The notes: generated by a model from the letters alone, not told the origin. DNA of 64,000 nt from Pelagibacteraceae bacterium AG-390-D18 (GCA_003279715.1 QCGY01000006.1:21848-85847), one strand, 5' to 3'. Shown: positions 46,760 to 57,257, numbered from the stretch's first letter. A program made the numbers and translations.

Positions 46760-48450
46760 TGGAAAAATTAAGATCAAAAATTATTATTGAAGATTATAAA
46801 AATAATTTTGATTATAAAAAAAATAATTCAAGTTTAAATATTGAATTTAATAGAGTGGCATTTGTATTCTTTTTCTTTTTTATTATTTATTTAATTTATA
46901 CTATTCATTTAATTCATCTTGGATCACGTAAATCTAAGATAGAATTAAATAATGATGTGCCAAAGTTTGCCAATAAACTCTATAGAGCCGATATAATTGA
47001 TATAAATGGCAATTATTTAGCTAAAACAGTTAAATCAATTGATATAGGTATAAAGACATCAGATATAATAGATAGGAAAAAACTTTTATTAAGTTTAAAT
47101 ATTATATTTCCAAATAAAGATTTTAATAAAATTAAAAAACAACTCGATACAAAAAAGTTCTTTTGGTTAGAAAAAAAAGTCTCAGAGGAAAACTATGAAA
47201 AATTAATGAAACTTGGAGATAATTCTATAAAACCTGAGGAAAAGGTTTTAAGGATGTATCCTCAAAAAAATCTTTTTAGTCATATTATTGGTCAAATAGA
47301 TGATGATAATAACGGAATTTCAGGTTTAGAAAAATCATTTAACGAGATTCTCAGAAATTCAAAAAAACCAATAAAACTTACAGTCGATAAGGATGTACAG
47401 TTTTTAATACGAAAAGAACTAATCAAGTATCAAGAAATTTTTAAAAGTAAAGGTAGTGCAGCAATACTAATGAATGTGAATAATGGAAATATACTTTCAC
47501 TTATTTCATTACCTGATTTTAATCCTAATAAAAGACAAAATATAACTGATGTTAATTTTATTAATAGAGTAACTAAAGGAACTTATGAGCTTGGCTCAGT
47601 TTTCAAACCATTCACATTTGCAAGTGCTTTAAACGAAGATTTAATAAAACCAGAAACTGAATTTTTAGATTTACCAAAATCTATTCGTTGTGACAAACAT
47701 AAGATTGGAGAATATGATAATAAAATTCCCTCAGATCTCACAGCAGAACAGATTTTAATTAGATCGGGTAATATTGGCTCTGTTAGAATTGCTCAGTTAG
47801 TAGGACCAGAAAAACATAAATCTTTTTTAAAAAAAGTAGGTGTATTAAGTACAATTGATTTTGATATAGACGAAATAGCTCCTCAAAAAGATTATAATTT
47901 TGGTAAATGTAGATTAGCTACAGCTTCATTTGGCCATGGTGTTGCAACTACAATTCTTCAGTTAGCAAAAGGTTATGCGGTAATATCTAATGGAGGTTAT
48001 GATATTAAACCAAGTTTGATTGAAAAAACCACTAAAACTAAAGAAAAAAAAAGTAGATTAATTAATAAAGAAGTTTCCAGCCAAGTTGTTGTGGCTTTAA
48101 GAAAAATTGTAAATACAGAAGAAGGTACTGCAAAATTTGCTGACGTATCAAATTACGAGATTGGTGGCAAAACAGGAACAGCTGACCAACCAAAAGAAGG
48201 ATCTTATTCTGAAGCAAAGATAAATACTTTTGCTTCAATATTTCCGACATCAAATCCACAATATGTATTTGTTGTTATGTTAGACACACCTCAAAAAGCA
48301 AAAGATTATTATTATAAATATAGGCATCAAAAAGGTGGTTGGAAGGGAACCTTGTATAATACAGCAGGTTGGACTTCAGTAGAGGTAGCTGGAAAAATAA
48401 TGGATAAAATTGGGCCTATTTTAGCCACAAAATATCTAGAAATTAATTAA
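46759..48450 (+). CDS. ftsI: Peptidoglycan D,D-transpeptidase FtsI (PBP3)
   Basis: 563 aa class B penicillin-binding protein. Cytoplasmic tail and TM helix ('AFVFFFFFIIYLIYTIHLIH'), a dimerisation/pedestal domain, then transpeptidase motifs: nucleophile S-x-x-K in 'YELGSVFKPFTFASAL', S-x-N in 'IRSGNIGSVRIAQL', and K-T-G in 'IGGKTGTADQPKEG'. It cross-links septal peptidoglycan with FtsW as the polymerase partner. Confidence 0.97.
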   Translation: MEKLRSKIIIEDYKNNFDYKKNNSSLNIEFNRVAFVFFFFFIIYLIYTIHLIHLGSRKSKIELNNDVPKFANKLYRADIIDINGNYLAKTVKSIDIGIKTSDIIDRKKLLLSLNIIFPNKDFNKIKKQLDTKKFFWLEKKVSEENYEKLMKLGDNSIKPEEKVLRMYPQKNLFSHIIGQIDDDNNGISGLEKSFNEILRNSKKPIKLTVDKDVQFLIRKELIKYQEIFKSKGSAAILMNVNNGNILSLISLPDFNPNKRQNITDVNFINRVTKGTYELGSVFKPFTFASALNEDLIKPETEFLDLPKSIRCDKHKIGEYDNKIPSDLTAEQILIRSGNIGSVRIAQLVGPEKHKSFLKKVGVLSTIDFDIDEIAPQKDYNFGKCRLATASFGHGVATTILQLAKGYAVISNGGYDIKPSLIEKTTKTKEKKSRLINKEVSSQVVVALRKIVNTEEGTAKFADVSNYEIGGKTGTADQPKEGSYSEAKINTFASIFPTSNPQYVFVVMLDTPQKAKDYYYKYRHQKGGWKGTLYNTAGWTSVEVAGKIMDKIGPILATKYLEIN

Positions 48451-48452
48451 TT

Positions 48453-51296
48453 ATGTTCTTAGGCGATTATTTTCAAAATATTCAATCTAATTATAAAAAA
48501 TTTTTTTTTTCAGGGATATCTTTTGATAGTACTCAAATAAAAAAAAATAATATTTTTTTTGCAATTAAAGGAAATAAAATAGACGGTAATTACTTTGTGT
48601 CATCTGCAATATCTAAAGGTGCAAAAATAATAGTAACTGAAAAAAAAATTAACGGACTTAAAAATGGTATTTTATTTATTCACTCAAATAATATTAGAAA
48701 ATTATTAGCTGAAACATCATTTAAAATTAACAACAAAATTCCAAATAATATTATTGCAGTTACGGGTACAAATGGAAAATCCTCTATTTCTGATTTTTAT
48801 TATCAAATATTAGATTTGAATAATAAAAAAGTTGCATCAATTGGAACATTAGGAGTTAAATCAAAAAAATATAAAAAAGATTTATCTAATACTACAATAG
48901 ACCCAATTCAATTAAGTAAAATTTTGAGTAACTTAAAAAAACAAAATATTAATAATGTCATTATGGAGGCTTCTAGTCATGGTCTAAGTCAAAACAGGCT
49001 GGACGGCTTATTGTTTAATACAGGAATATTTACAAATTTATCACAAGATCATTTAGATTATCATAAAGATATAAAAAATTATTTGAAAGCGAAACTATAT
49101 TTATTTGAAAAATTGATAAAAAAAAGAGGCAATATAATAACTGATGAAAAAATCCCAGAATTCAAAAAAATAAAAAATCTAGCAATCAAAAAAAATTTAA
49201 ATCTTTTTTCATTATTAGATAAAAAAAATAATTTTCAATTCTTGTCTCATCAATATGAGGGTGAGTCTCAATTGTTGGAGATAAAATATAAAAATTCAAT
49301 TCATAAAATTAAGCTTAATTTGATAGGAAAAATTCAATTTAAAAATGTATTAATGGCATTAATTGCCTCAATCAAAAGTAGTGTCAATATTAAAGACATA
49401 CTTAATATAATACCAAAAATTAAATCTGTAGAGGGAAGATTTGAAAGAGTTGGCAGGATAAAAAACAACTCAAAAGTAATTTTAGACTACGCACATACAC
49501 CTGATGCTTTAAAAACTTGTCTTAGAAATATAAAAGAACAATTTCCAGATAAAAAAATAACTCTAGTGTTTGGTTGTGGAGGAAATAGAGATCAAAATAA
49601 AAGAGCTAAAATGGGTAAAATTGCTGATATTTTTTCAGACAAAATTTATCTTACTGATGATAATCCAAGACTAGAACAACCTAGTAAAATAAGAAAAGAC
49701 ATAAAAAAAGGAATAAAAAAACAAAAAGTATTAGAATTTTCTAATAGAGCTAAGGCAATTGCAGAGGCAATAAAACATTTAAATACAGGTGAGATTTTAC
49801 TTGTAGCTGGAAAAGGCCATGAAAAAGTTCAAGAAATTGGTGTAAAAAAAATTTTTTTTTCAGATAAAAAAAATATCCTTGATGCGATAAAGGTTAAAAA
49901 TTTAAATTTATCAAATAATTTAAAAGTTAATATACTTAACGAGCTTAGTGTAGAAAAAAAAATCTCTAACCAAATCTCTTTGGAGAAAGCTAGAATTAAT
50001 TCAAAAGAAATAAAAAAAAATGATATTTTTTTTGCAATTAAAGGAAAAAAAAATGATGGTAACAAATTTATAAATGAAGCTTTCAAAAAAAAAGCATCAA
50101 TTGTAGTAGTTAATAAAATTAAAAAAAAAATAAATATTTCACATCAAATTAAAAGCAAAGATTCTTTAAAATTTTTAACAAAATGTTCTGAGTTATATAG
50201 AGAAAATATAAAAACAAAAATTATTGCTATAACGGGTAGCTGTGGAAAAACTACATTAAAAGAGTTGTTGGCCAATTCATTAAAACAGATATCCACAGTT
50301 GGTATTTCACCTAAATCTTATAATAATAAGTATGGAGTTCCGTTAAGTCTTTTTAATTTAGATCAAAAAAATAATTATGGAGTTTTAGAAATTGGGATGG
50401 ATAAAAAAGGTGAAATTGATTATCTCTCAAAAATTGTTAAACCAGATGTTAGTGTGATTACTAACATTAATTATGCTCATGCTAAGAATTTTAGAAATAT
50501 AAGACAAATTGCTTTAGCTAAATCAGAAATAATTAATAATACAAAAATTAATGGATTTATCGTTCTAAATGCCGATGATAATTCTTATACTTTACATAAA
50601 AAAATTGCTCATAAAAGAAAACTTAAAATTTTATCATTTGGTATTGATAATCAAAATGCAAATATAAGACTTATAAGTGTTAAAAAAATTGCCAATAAGT
50701 TTAAAGCAAGAATTAGGATAAATAATTTAAAAACTTATTTTTTTATTTCAAATAATTTTCAAAGTAATATCTTAAATATTTTAGCTGCACTGGCAGTAAT
50801 GAGTATTTTTTTAGATATATCAAAATTAAAAAAAAATATTTTTATAGGTTTTAAAATACCAAGTGGTAGAGGAGATATTGCTAAAATTAAGATTAACAAT
50901 AAAAACTTAAACTTAGTAGATGAAAGTTATAATTCAAATCCATTGTCTCTTAAATCTGCAATTTTAAATTTTGATAAAATCAAAATTGACAAAGGAAAAA
51001 AATTTATATTATTAGGTGATATGTTGGAACTGGGAAAACACTCAAAGAAACTTCATCAATCTATTGGAAAAATAATCAATAATACAAAGATAGACAAAGT
51101 CTTTGTAAGAGGAAGTAAAGTTTTGTTTACATACAATTCTATTTCGAAAAAGAAAAAAGGTAGAGTATTAAACAACAACTCACAAATTATTGATTTGATT
51201 AAAAATGATTTAAATAATAATGATTATCTTATGGTTAAGGCCTCAAATGCGACAGGATTCAATGAGATATTCAGTAATTTAAAAGGTTTAAAATAA
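48453..51296 (+). CDS. murEF: Fused MurE-MurF: UDP-MurNAc-tripeptide synthetase plus D-Ala-D-Ala ligase
   Basis: 947 aa, about the sum of MurE (~480) and MurF (~460). MurE half: 'GTNGKSSISDFYYQILDLNN' P-loop, 'IMEASSHGLSQNRLDGLLFN', 'DYAHTPDALKTCL' and 'DDNPRLEQP', the last being the meso-diaminopimelate-specific motif DNPR. MurF half begins near residue 480 with its own substrate domain and P-loop 'AITGSCGKTTLKELLANSLK', then 'DESYNSNPLSL'. No internal stop or start interrupts the join. It adds DAP and then D-Ala-D-Ala to the muropeptide. The two homologous N-domains share a 56-bp near-repeat (48535 and 50008). Confidence 0.94.
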   Translation: MFLGDYFQNIQSNYKKFFFSGISFDSTQIKKNNIFFAIKGNKIDGNYFVSSAISKGAKIIVTEKKINGLKNGILFIHSNNIRKLLAETSFKINNKIPNNIIAVTGTNGKSSISDFYYQILDLNNKKVASIGTLGVKSKKYKKDLSNTTIDPIQLSKILSNLKKQNINNVIMEASSHGLSQNRLDGLLFNTGIFTNLSQDHLDYHKDIKNYLKAKLYLFEKLIKKRGNIITDEKIPEFKKIKNLAIKKNLNLFSLLDKKNNFQFLSHQYEGESQLLEIKYKNSIHKIKLNLIGKIQFKNVLMALIASIKSSVNIKDILNIIPKIKSVEGRFERVGRIKNNSKVILDYAHTPDALKTCLRNIKEQFPDKKITLVFGCGGNRDQNKRAKMGKIADIFSDKIYLTDDNPRLEQPSKIRKDIKKGIKKQKVLEFSNRAKAIAEAIKHLNTGEILLVAGKGHEKVQEIGVKKIFFSDKKNILDAIKVKNLNLSNNLKVNILNELSVEKKISNQISLEKARINSKEIKKNDIFFAIKGKKNDGNKFINEAFKKKASIVVVNKIKKKINISHQIKSKDSLKFLTKCSELYRENIKTKIIAITGSCGKTTLKELLANSLKQISTVGISPKSYNNKYGVPLSLFNLDQKNNYGVLEIGMDKKGEIDYLSKIVKPDVSVITNINYAHAKNFRNIRQIALAKSEIINNTKINGFIVLNADDNSYTLHKKIAHKRKLKILSFGIDNQNANIRLISVKKIANKFKARIRINNLKTYFFISNNFQSNILNILAALAVMSIFLDISKLKKNIFIGFKIPSGRGDIAKIKINNKNLNLVDESYNSNPLSLKSAILNFDKIKIDKGKKFILLGDMLELGKHSKKLHQSIGKIINNTKIDKVFVRGSKVLFTYNSISKKKKGRVLNNNSQIIDLIKNDLNNNDYLMVKASNATGFNEIFSNLKGLK

Positions 51297-52382
51297 ATGC
51301 TTTATCAATTTTTACTTAATTTCGTTGATATATTTGGATTTTTAAACATTTTTAAATACATCACTGTTAGAACAGGATTATCCTTATTCACCTCATTAAT
51401 TATAGTTTTGTTAATTGGGGGACCTTTTATAAGTTTTTTTTCAAATAGAAAAATTTTAGATCCTATACGTGATGATGGTCCTCAAGATCATATTATAAAA
51501 AAAATTGGTACTCCAACAATGGGAGGAGTAATAATTTTATTTGGATTACTATTTTCTGTTTTATGTTGGGGGGATTTATCAAACTCAAGTGTTTTGTTCT
51601 GTATTTATATTGCTATTTCATTTGGTTTGTTAGGAGCATTTGATGATTATAAAAAAATAAAACACAATAATTCTTCAGGTATTTCATCTAAATTTAAACT
51701 TTTATCACAGTTTTTATTGGCTGTAGTTGGAATTAGTTTATTTGTTTACTTTATAGATTATCAAGAAATTACTAATTTATATTTTCCATTTTTTAAAAAT
51801 TTAATAATTAATCTTGGATGGTTTTTTATTCCTTTTTCTGTATTTGTAATTGTTGGTTCATCAAATGCAGTTAACTTAACAGATGGACTTGATGGATTAG
51901 CTACAGTCCCTGTAATTTTAGTCGCGGGATGTTTTGCTTTTATAAGTTATGTAACTGGAAATATTGTTTTTTCTGATTATTTACAAATTCCATACATTGA
52001 AGGGACTGGTGAGGTTTCAATTTTCTGTGGAGCTATAATAGGATCATGTTTAGGGTTTTTATGGTTTAATGCACCGCCAGCTAAAATTTTTATGGGCGAT
52101 ACAGGTTCTTTAGCGCTTGGGGGTTCTTTAGGAGCTGTTGGAATAATTACAAAACATGAAATAGTATTAGCAATTACAGGTGGCTTATTTGTTCTTGAGG
52201 CTGTATCCGTGATGGTGCAAGTAATTTCTTTTAAATTAACTGGAAAAAGAATTTTTAGAATGGCACCAATACACCATCATTTTGAAAAAAAAGGATGGCC
52301 CGAGTCAACAGTCGTAATTAGATTCTGGATCATTTCAATTATTTTAGCAATGATAGGTCTTGCCACATTGAAATTAAGATAA
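51297..52382 (+). CDS. mraY: Phospho-MurNAc-pentapeptide transferase MraY
   Basis: 361 aa, ten membrane helices. 'GTPTMGGVIILFGLLFSVLC', 'GAFDDYKKIKHNNSSGISSK' (catalytic Asp pair), 'NAVNLTDGLDGLATVPVILV' and 'KIFMGDTGSLALGGSLGAVG' then 'MAPIHHHFEKKGWPE' are MraY signatures. It transfers the muropeptide to undecaprenyl phosphate, making lipid I. The ATG follows the murEF stop with no spacing, and its TAATG end overlaps murD. Confidence 0.98.
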   Translation: MLYQFLLNFVDIFGFLNIFKYITVRTGLSLFTSLIIVLLIGGPFISFFSNRKILDPIRDDGPQDHIIKKIGTPTMGGVIILFGLLFSVLCWGDLSNSSVLFCIYIAISFGLLGAFDDYKKIKHNNSSGISSKFKLLSQFLLAVVGISLFVYFIDYQEITNLYFPFFKNLIINLGWFFIPFSVFVIVGSSNAVNLTDGLDGLATVPVILVAGCFAFISYVTGNIVFSDYLQIPYIEGTGEVSIFCGAIIGSCLGFLWFNAPPAKIFMGDTGSLALGGSLGAVGIITKHEIVLAITGGLFVLEAVSVMVQVISFKLTGKRIFRMAPIHHHFEKKGWPESTVVIRFWIISIILAMIGLATLKLR

Positions 52383-53698
52383 TGATAGACAATATAAATA
52401 TTTTTTTAAAAAAAAAAATATTAATCTATGGTCTTGGAAAAAGTGGGCTATCCACATATAAATTTTTAAATAAAAAAGCTAAAATATATTTATTTGATGA
52501 TAATTTAAAAAAAAAATTTAGACATCAACCTAAGCAATGGATAACTAATATTAAAGAAATATCTAAAATAAAGTTTGATATAATTATTATTAGTCCTGGA
52601 ATTGATATTTTAAATTGTAAATTAACTAAATTTCTTAAAAAAAATCAATCTAGAATTTATACAGATTTAGATATATTCTACTCATTTTACAAAAACAAAA
52701 GCATCACCATTACTGGAACTAATGGGAAATCAACTACAGCTAAAATATTGCATGATATTTTGTCAGATCAAAACTATGATTGTAGGTTAATTGGTAACAT
52801 TGGAAATCCAGCATTATCTGAAAAAAAAATTACAAAAAAAACTGTTTTTGTGATTGAAGCTTCATCATATCAATTAGATTATAGTCAATTATTTACTTCA
52901 AAATACTCAGTAATACTTAATATAAGTCCTGATCACATAGAGAGACACAGAAACTTAAAAAATTATGTTAATGCTAAATTTAAATTATTAAATTCTCAGT
53001 CCAGAGAGTCCATAGCATTTGTTAGAAAAAATGATTTATTAATAGATAAAAAGCTTAATAGTAAAAAATATAATCCAAAAATTATTAGAGTTGATTTAAA
53101 AAAAGCAAATAAAAAAATTAAACAATTAAAGAATAAGTACTTTTTATCTGCAGGTAACCTGGAAAATTTATCTTTCGTCTTGAAGATTTCTGAAACATTA
53201 AATTTAAATATTAAAAAATTAATAAAAACTTTAAATAGATTTAAAGGTTTAAAATATCGACAACAAATTATCTATGAAAATAAAAATTTAACAATAATTA
53301 ATGATTCTAAGTCCACAAGCTTTGCTTCATCAGAAAATCTGTTAAAAAATTTAAAAAATGTTTATTGGATTTTGGGAGGCATTCCTAAAAAAGGTGATCA
53401 ATTAAATCTATCTAAAAAACATTGTAAGAATTTTAAAACATTTATTTTTGGTAATAATCATGAAGAATTTAAAAAAAATATCAAAAATAAAGTAACTATA
53501 AAGCATTATAAATATTTGAAAGATATATTAAATGAAATATTTTTTGATTTAAAAGATAAAAACTTAAAAAAAAATATTATTTTCTTTAGTCCAGCTGGAG
53601 CATCATTTGATAGCTTTAAAAATTTTGAAGATAGAGGAAAATATTTTAACCAATTAATAAAAAAATTCCTTAATGCAAAACAACACCTTTTTATATAA
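52382..53698 (+). CDS. murD: UDP-MurNAc-L-alanine:D-glutamate ligase
   Basis: 438 aa. N-terminal UMP-binding domain 'ILIYGLGKSGLSTYKFLNKK', P-loop 'ITITGTNGKSTTAKILHDIL', 'VFVIEASSYQLDYSQLFTSK' and 'AVILNISPDHIERHRNLKNY' type Mur motifs, 'IINDSKSTSFASSENLLKN' and 'FSPAGASFDSFKNFEDRGK'. It adds D-glutamate as the second stem residue. It overlaps the start of ftsW by 26 nt. Confidence 0.97.
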   Translation: MIDNINIFLKKKILIYGLGKSGLSTYKFLNKKAKIYLFDDNLKKKFRHQPKQWITNIKEISKIKFDIIIISPGIDILNCKLTKFLKKNQSRIYTDLDIFYSFYKNKSITITGTNGKSTTAKILHDILSDQNYDCRLIGNIGNPALSEKKITKKTVFVIEASSYQLDYSQLFTSKYSVILNISPDHIERHRNLKNYVNAKFKLLNSQSRESIAFVRKNDLLIDKKLNSKKYNPKIIRVDLKKANKKIKQLKNKYFLSAGNLENLSFVLKISETLNLNIKKLIKTLNRFKGLKYRQQIIYENKNLTIINDSKSTSFASSENLLKNLKNVYWILGGIPKKGDQLNLSKKHCKNFKTFIFGNNHEEFKKNIKNKVTIKHYKYLKDILNEIFFDLKDKNLKKNIIFFSPAGASFDSFKNFEDRGKYFNQLIKKFLNAKQHLFI

Positions 53699-54800
53699 AT
53701 TTTACTATCAATGGTGGAAGAGTATAGATAAATCAATCTTTTTAATTATAAGTTCGTTATTTGCAATTGGACTTTTTTTTTCATTAGTTTCAACATCACT
53801 AATTGCTTCAGATAAATTAGATACAAATAGTTATTTCTTCTTTTTTAAACATTTAATTTATATCTTAATTGGAATAATTATTATTTATATTTTTTCATCT
53901 TTGAAAACTGTTCAATTATTTCATTACTCATATTTTCTTTTTTTTATTACTTTAATTTCTTTATTTTTAGTTCCAATTATAGGTGTTGAAGTAAAGGGAT
54001 CAAAGAGATGGATAGATTTATTTTTTTTACCAAGATTTCAACCAATTGAATTATTAAAACCTTTTTTAATTATTGTAATTTCAAGTATTCTTTGTAGTGT
54101 CAGAAGTTCAAATCTCTATTTAAAATATTTATTATCAATTGTCTTAGTATCAATAATCTCTTTACTTCTTATAATGCAGCCAGATATCGGCCAAACTCTT
54201 CTTATCGTTTTCTCTTGGGCAGTTCTAATTTTTACCTCCGGTATCAATATCTTTATTCTTTTTGGTCTTTCTATATTTGCTTTTATCTCATTAGCTTATT
54301 TGATTATGTACGTCCCTAAGTTTAATTATATTCAAAGTAGGATTTTTTCTTTTTTTAACAGAGATACAGGAACACATAATTTTCAATCTGATAAGGCTAT
54401 AGAGTCTATTACAAGTGGCGGTTATTTTGGTAAAGGAATTGGTGAAGGAACTTTAAAAAATCGAGTACCTGAGGCACATACTGATTATATTATATCCGTA
54501 ATTTCTGAAGAGTTTGGTGTTGTTGCCATAATGTTAATATTATTATTATTTTTAATGTTTATTTACATGGTCTTTAAAAAAATAAATTATGAAAAAGATG
54601 ATAAAACTAAACTAGTTTTAATTGGATGTGTAAGCTTAATCCTAATGCAAGCAACTATTCATGTGGGTGTAAATATTAGACTATTTCCTACGACAGGTAT
54701 GACTCTACCATTTTTGAGTTATGGAGGTTCTTCAATAGTAAGTATCTCGATACTCTCAGGAATAATTCTAAATTTAACTAAAAGGAAAATAAGAAATTAA
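53673..54800 (+). CDS. ftsW: Septal peptidoglycan glycosyltransferase FtsW
   Basis: 375 aa, about ten membrane helices (SEDS family). 'GVEVKGSKRWIDLFFLPRFQ' with 'IELLKP', 'LLIMQPDIGQTLLIVFSWAV', 'EAHTDYIISVISEEFGVVAI' and 'LFPTTGMTLPFLSYGGSSIV' are the FtsW/RodA signatures. It polymerises glycan strands from lipid II at the septum with FtsI. The start overlaps murD by 26 nt and murG follows directly. Confidence 0.97.
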   Translation: MQNNTFLYKFYYQWWKSIDKSIFLIISSLFAIGLFFSLVSTSLIASDKLDTNSYFFFFKHLIYILIGIIIIYIFSSLKTVQLFHYSYFLFFITLISLFLVPIIGVEVKGSKRWIDLFFLPRFQPIELLKPFLIIVISSILCSVRSSNLYLKYLLSIVLVSIISLLLIMQPDIGQTLLIVFSWAVLIFTSGINIFILFGLSIFAFISLAYLIMYVPKFNYIQSRIFSFFNRDTGTHNFQSDKAIESITSGGYFGKGIGEGTLKNRVPEAHTDYIISVISEEFGVVAIMLILLLFLMFIYMVFKKINYEKDDKTKLVLIGCVSLILMQATIHVGVNIRLFPTTGMTLPFLSYGGSSIVSISILSGIILNLTKRKIRN

Positions 54801-55868
54801 ATGAAAAGTAAGATTTTAATCTCCACAGGAGGATCTGGTGGACATGTTACTCCCGCAATTACAATGCATGATCATTTAAAAGAAAATTACGATATATTAA
54901 TTTCAAGTGATGTAAGAGGTCTTAATTATCTTGATGATAAATTTTATAACATCCTTGTTATTGATACACCCAAGTTAAATAATTTTATTTTATTGCCTCT
55001 TTCAATTTTCAAAGTATTTTTTTTAACTTTAAAATCATTAATATTATTAAAAAAAGAAGAAATACGAATTCTCATTTCTACAGGCGGATATATGTCACTA
55101 CCTTTATGTATAGCTGCAAGAATATTAAACATTAAAATTTATTTGTTAGAACCAAACATGGTAATTGGAAGAGCAAATAAATTTTTTCTTAAATTTTGTA
55201 AAAAAATCATATGTTATTCAGAAAATATTATTGGTTTTCCCAAAGAGTATAAATATAAGTTAAAAATTACAAATCCCTTAATAAGAAAGAAATATTATGA
55301 CAAAAAATTAAAAGAAAATAATAATGAAAAATTTACTTTAATAATAATTGGTGGAAGCCAAGGTGCAAAAATATTTGATAAGATTTTACATCAGTCAATA
55401 ATTAAAGTTTCAAAAATAAAACCTTTAAATGTGATTCATCAAACAAATCAAAAGAATATAGGTGATCTCAAAAATATATATTTAGAAAATAAGATTGATA
55501 ATACCGTTTTTAGTTTTGATCAAAATCTTAACCTATTAATAGACCAAGCAGATTTATGTATAACAAGAGCCGGTGCCTCCAGTTTAGCTGAAATTTCTTT
55601 ATCTAAAAAACCATTTATTGCTATTCCATTACCAAGTTCTAAGGATAATCATCAACTAGAAAATGCTAATTATTATAAAAATAAAGGTTGTTGTTGGATT
55701 GTTGATCAAATTAATTTTAACAAAATAAAATTTGAAGATTTATTACTAAATATATTGAGTGATAAAAACGAAATAGGTTTAAAAAAAAAAAATTTAGAAA
55801 AATTAAATTATCAAAATACGTGGAATAATGTTAATCAAAATTTATTAAATATTATTAATGAAAATTAA
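54801..55868 (+). CDS. murG: UDP-GlcNAc:lipid I N-acetylglucosaminyltransferase MurG
   Basis: 355 aa GT-B transferase. 'ILISTGGSGGHVTPAITMHD' (N-terminal glycine-rich loop), 'LISTGGYMSLPLCIAARILN', 'LIIIGGSQGAKIFDKILHQS' and 'ITRAGASSLAEISLSKKPFI' then 'PLPSSKDNHQLENA' are diagnostic. It makes lipid II on the inner membrane. The ATG directly follows ftsW, and its end overlaps murC by 11 nt. Confidence 0.97.
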   Translation: MKSKILISTGGSGGHVTPAITMHDHLKENYDILISSDVRGLNYLDDKFYNILVIDTPKLNNFILLPLSIFKVFFLTLKSLILLKKEEIRILISTGGYMSLPLCIAARILNIKIYLLEPNMVIGRANKFFLKFCKKIICYSENIIGFPKEYKYKLKITNPLIRKKYYDKKLKENNNEKFTLIIIGGSQGAKIFDKILHQSIIKVSKIKPLNVIHQTNQKNIGDLKNIYLENKIDNTVFSFDQNLNLLIDQADLCITRAGASSLAEISLSKKPFIAIPLPSSKDNHQLENANYYKNKGCCWIVDQINFNKIKFEDLLLNILSDKNEIGLKKKNLEKLNYQNTWNNVNQNLLNIINEN

Positions 55869-57252
55869 ATTAGCAAAATCTGAAATTATTCATTTCATAG
55901 GAATAGGTGGAATAGGTATGAGTGGATTGTCCCTTATAATGAAGGGTAAAGGTTTTAAAGTTCAGGGTAGTGATATTGCTAGTAATAAAAATATTGAAAG
56001 ATTAAAAAAAGAGAAAATAAAAATTGCAATTGGACATAAAAAACAAAATATAAATAAAGCTACCATTATAGTAGTTTCCTCTGCTATAAAAAAAAATAAT
56101 CCTGAAATAATTGAGGCAAAAAAAAAACAACTACCAATTTATAAAAGAGGAGAAATGCTTGCAAATATTGTTTCTCTTACAAAAAATATTGTAGTTGTTG
56201 GCTCCCATGGAAAAACAACCACAACATCACTAATTGCTTCAATTTTCCAAGAAACCAAAATAGACCCAACTATTATCAATGGGGGAGTAATAAATTCTAT
56301 AAATAATTCTGCTAAACTAGGCAAAAGTGACTGGTCAATCCTTGAAGCTGATGAGTCTGATGGTAGCTTTGTCTATATTCCACCCACTTATTCAATAATA
56401 ACCAACATAGATAGAGAACATATGGATTTTTATAGTTCGATGAATGAGTTGAATAAATATTTTACTAAGTTTGTGAATAAAGTTCCACCCTTTGGAAAAT
56501 CTTTTATTTGCATTGATGACAGGAATAATAAAAATTTGATTAAGAAACTAAATAATAAAAATTTTTATACTTATGGAACTGACACAAAATCAAATTTCTG
56601 CATTAATAATATCAAACAATCAAAAGACTATTCTTTGTTCGATTTAAAGATAATTTTACCAAATAAAAAAAACAGATTAATTAAAAAAATTAAGATACCA
56701 CTTTTAGGAATACACAATATTAGAAATTCAGTTGCAGCATCAGCATTAGCTTTTACAGTTGGATTGACAGTTTCAAGTATTAAAAAAGGTTTAAAAAATT
56801 TTAAAGGAGTTCAAAGAAGATTTAACAAGATTTTTACATTTAATAAAGTCGACTTTTTCGATGATTATGCTCATCATCCAACTGAAATCAAAGTTGTCTT
56901 GGATGGAGTAAATAGCGTTTATAAAGGTTATGAAAAAATATGTATTTTTCAACCACACAGAATATCAAGATTAAAAGATTTGAAAAAAGAATTTACTTAT
57001 GCATTTAAGAACGCTGATAAAGTAATTTTGATGCCTATTTATACTGCTGGTGAAAAAATATCATTAGGATTTAAATATGAAAATTTTGCTAGAGAAATAA
57101 TCAAAAACTCAAAAGTAAAACTATTTTTAGCAGATGATAGGATTCAATTAGCAAAATACATTAAAAATAATATTTATGGAAAAAAAATAGTTATTGGAAT
57201 GGGTGCAGGAACTATCTCAACATGGATGAGAGAAATGCCTAAATACTTTTAG
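55858..57252 (+). CDS. murC: UDP-N-acetylmuramate:L-alanine ligase
   Basis: 464 aa. 'IHFIGIGGIGMSGLSLIMKG' (UMP-binding loop), P-loop 'VVVGSHGKTTTTSLIASIFQ', 'SILEADESDGSFVYIPPTYS' and 'DFFDDYAHHPTEIKVVLDGV' with 'FQPHRISRLKDL' match MurC. It adds L-alanine to UDP-MurNAc, the first stem residue. It is followed by murB after 5 nt. Confidence 0.98.
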   Translation: MKIKLAKSEIIHFIGIGGIGMSGLSLIMKGKGFKVQGSDIASNKNIERLKKEKIKIAIGHKKQNINKATIIVVSSAIKKNNPEIIEAKKKQLPIYKRGEMLANIVSLTKNIVVVGSHGKTTTTSLIASIFQETKIDPTIINGGVINSINNSAKLGKSDWSILEADESDGSFVYIPPTYSIITNIDREHMDFYSSMNELNKYFTKFVNKVPPFGKSFICIDDRNNKNLIKKLNNKNFYTYGTDTKSNFCINNIKQSKDYSLFDLKIILPNKKNRLIKKIKIPLLGIHNIRNSVAASALAFTVGLTVSSIKKGLKNFKGVQRRFNKIFTFNKVDFFDDYAHHPTEIKVVLDGVNSVYKGYEKICIFQPHRISRLKDLKKEFTYAFKNADKVILMPIYTAGEKISLGFKYENFAREIIKNSKVKLFLADDRIQLAKYIKNNIYGKKIVIGMGAGTISTWMREMPKYF

Positions 57253-57257
57253 TTAAC

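Noticed and set aside
48495-48512. Long A/T homopolymer runs as phase-variation or frameshift sites
   Set aside because: Such runs are everywhere in this AT-rich window and the frames they lie in are intact housekeeping genes.
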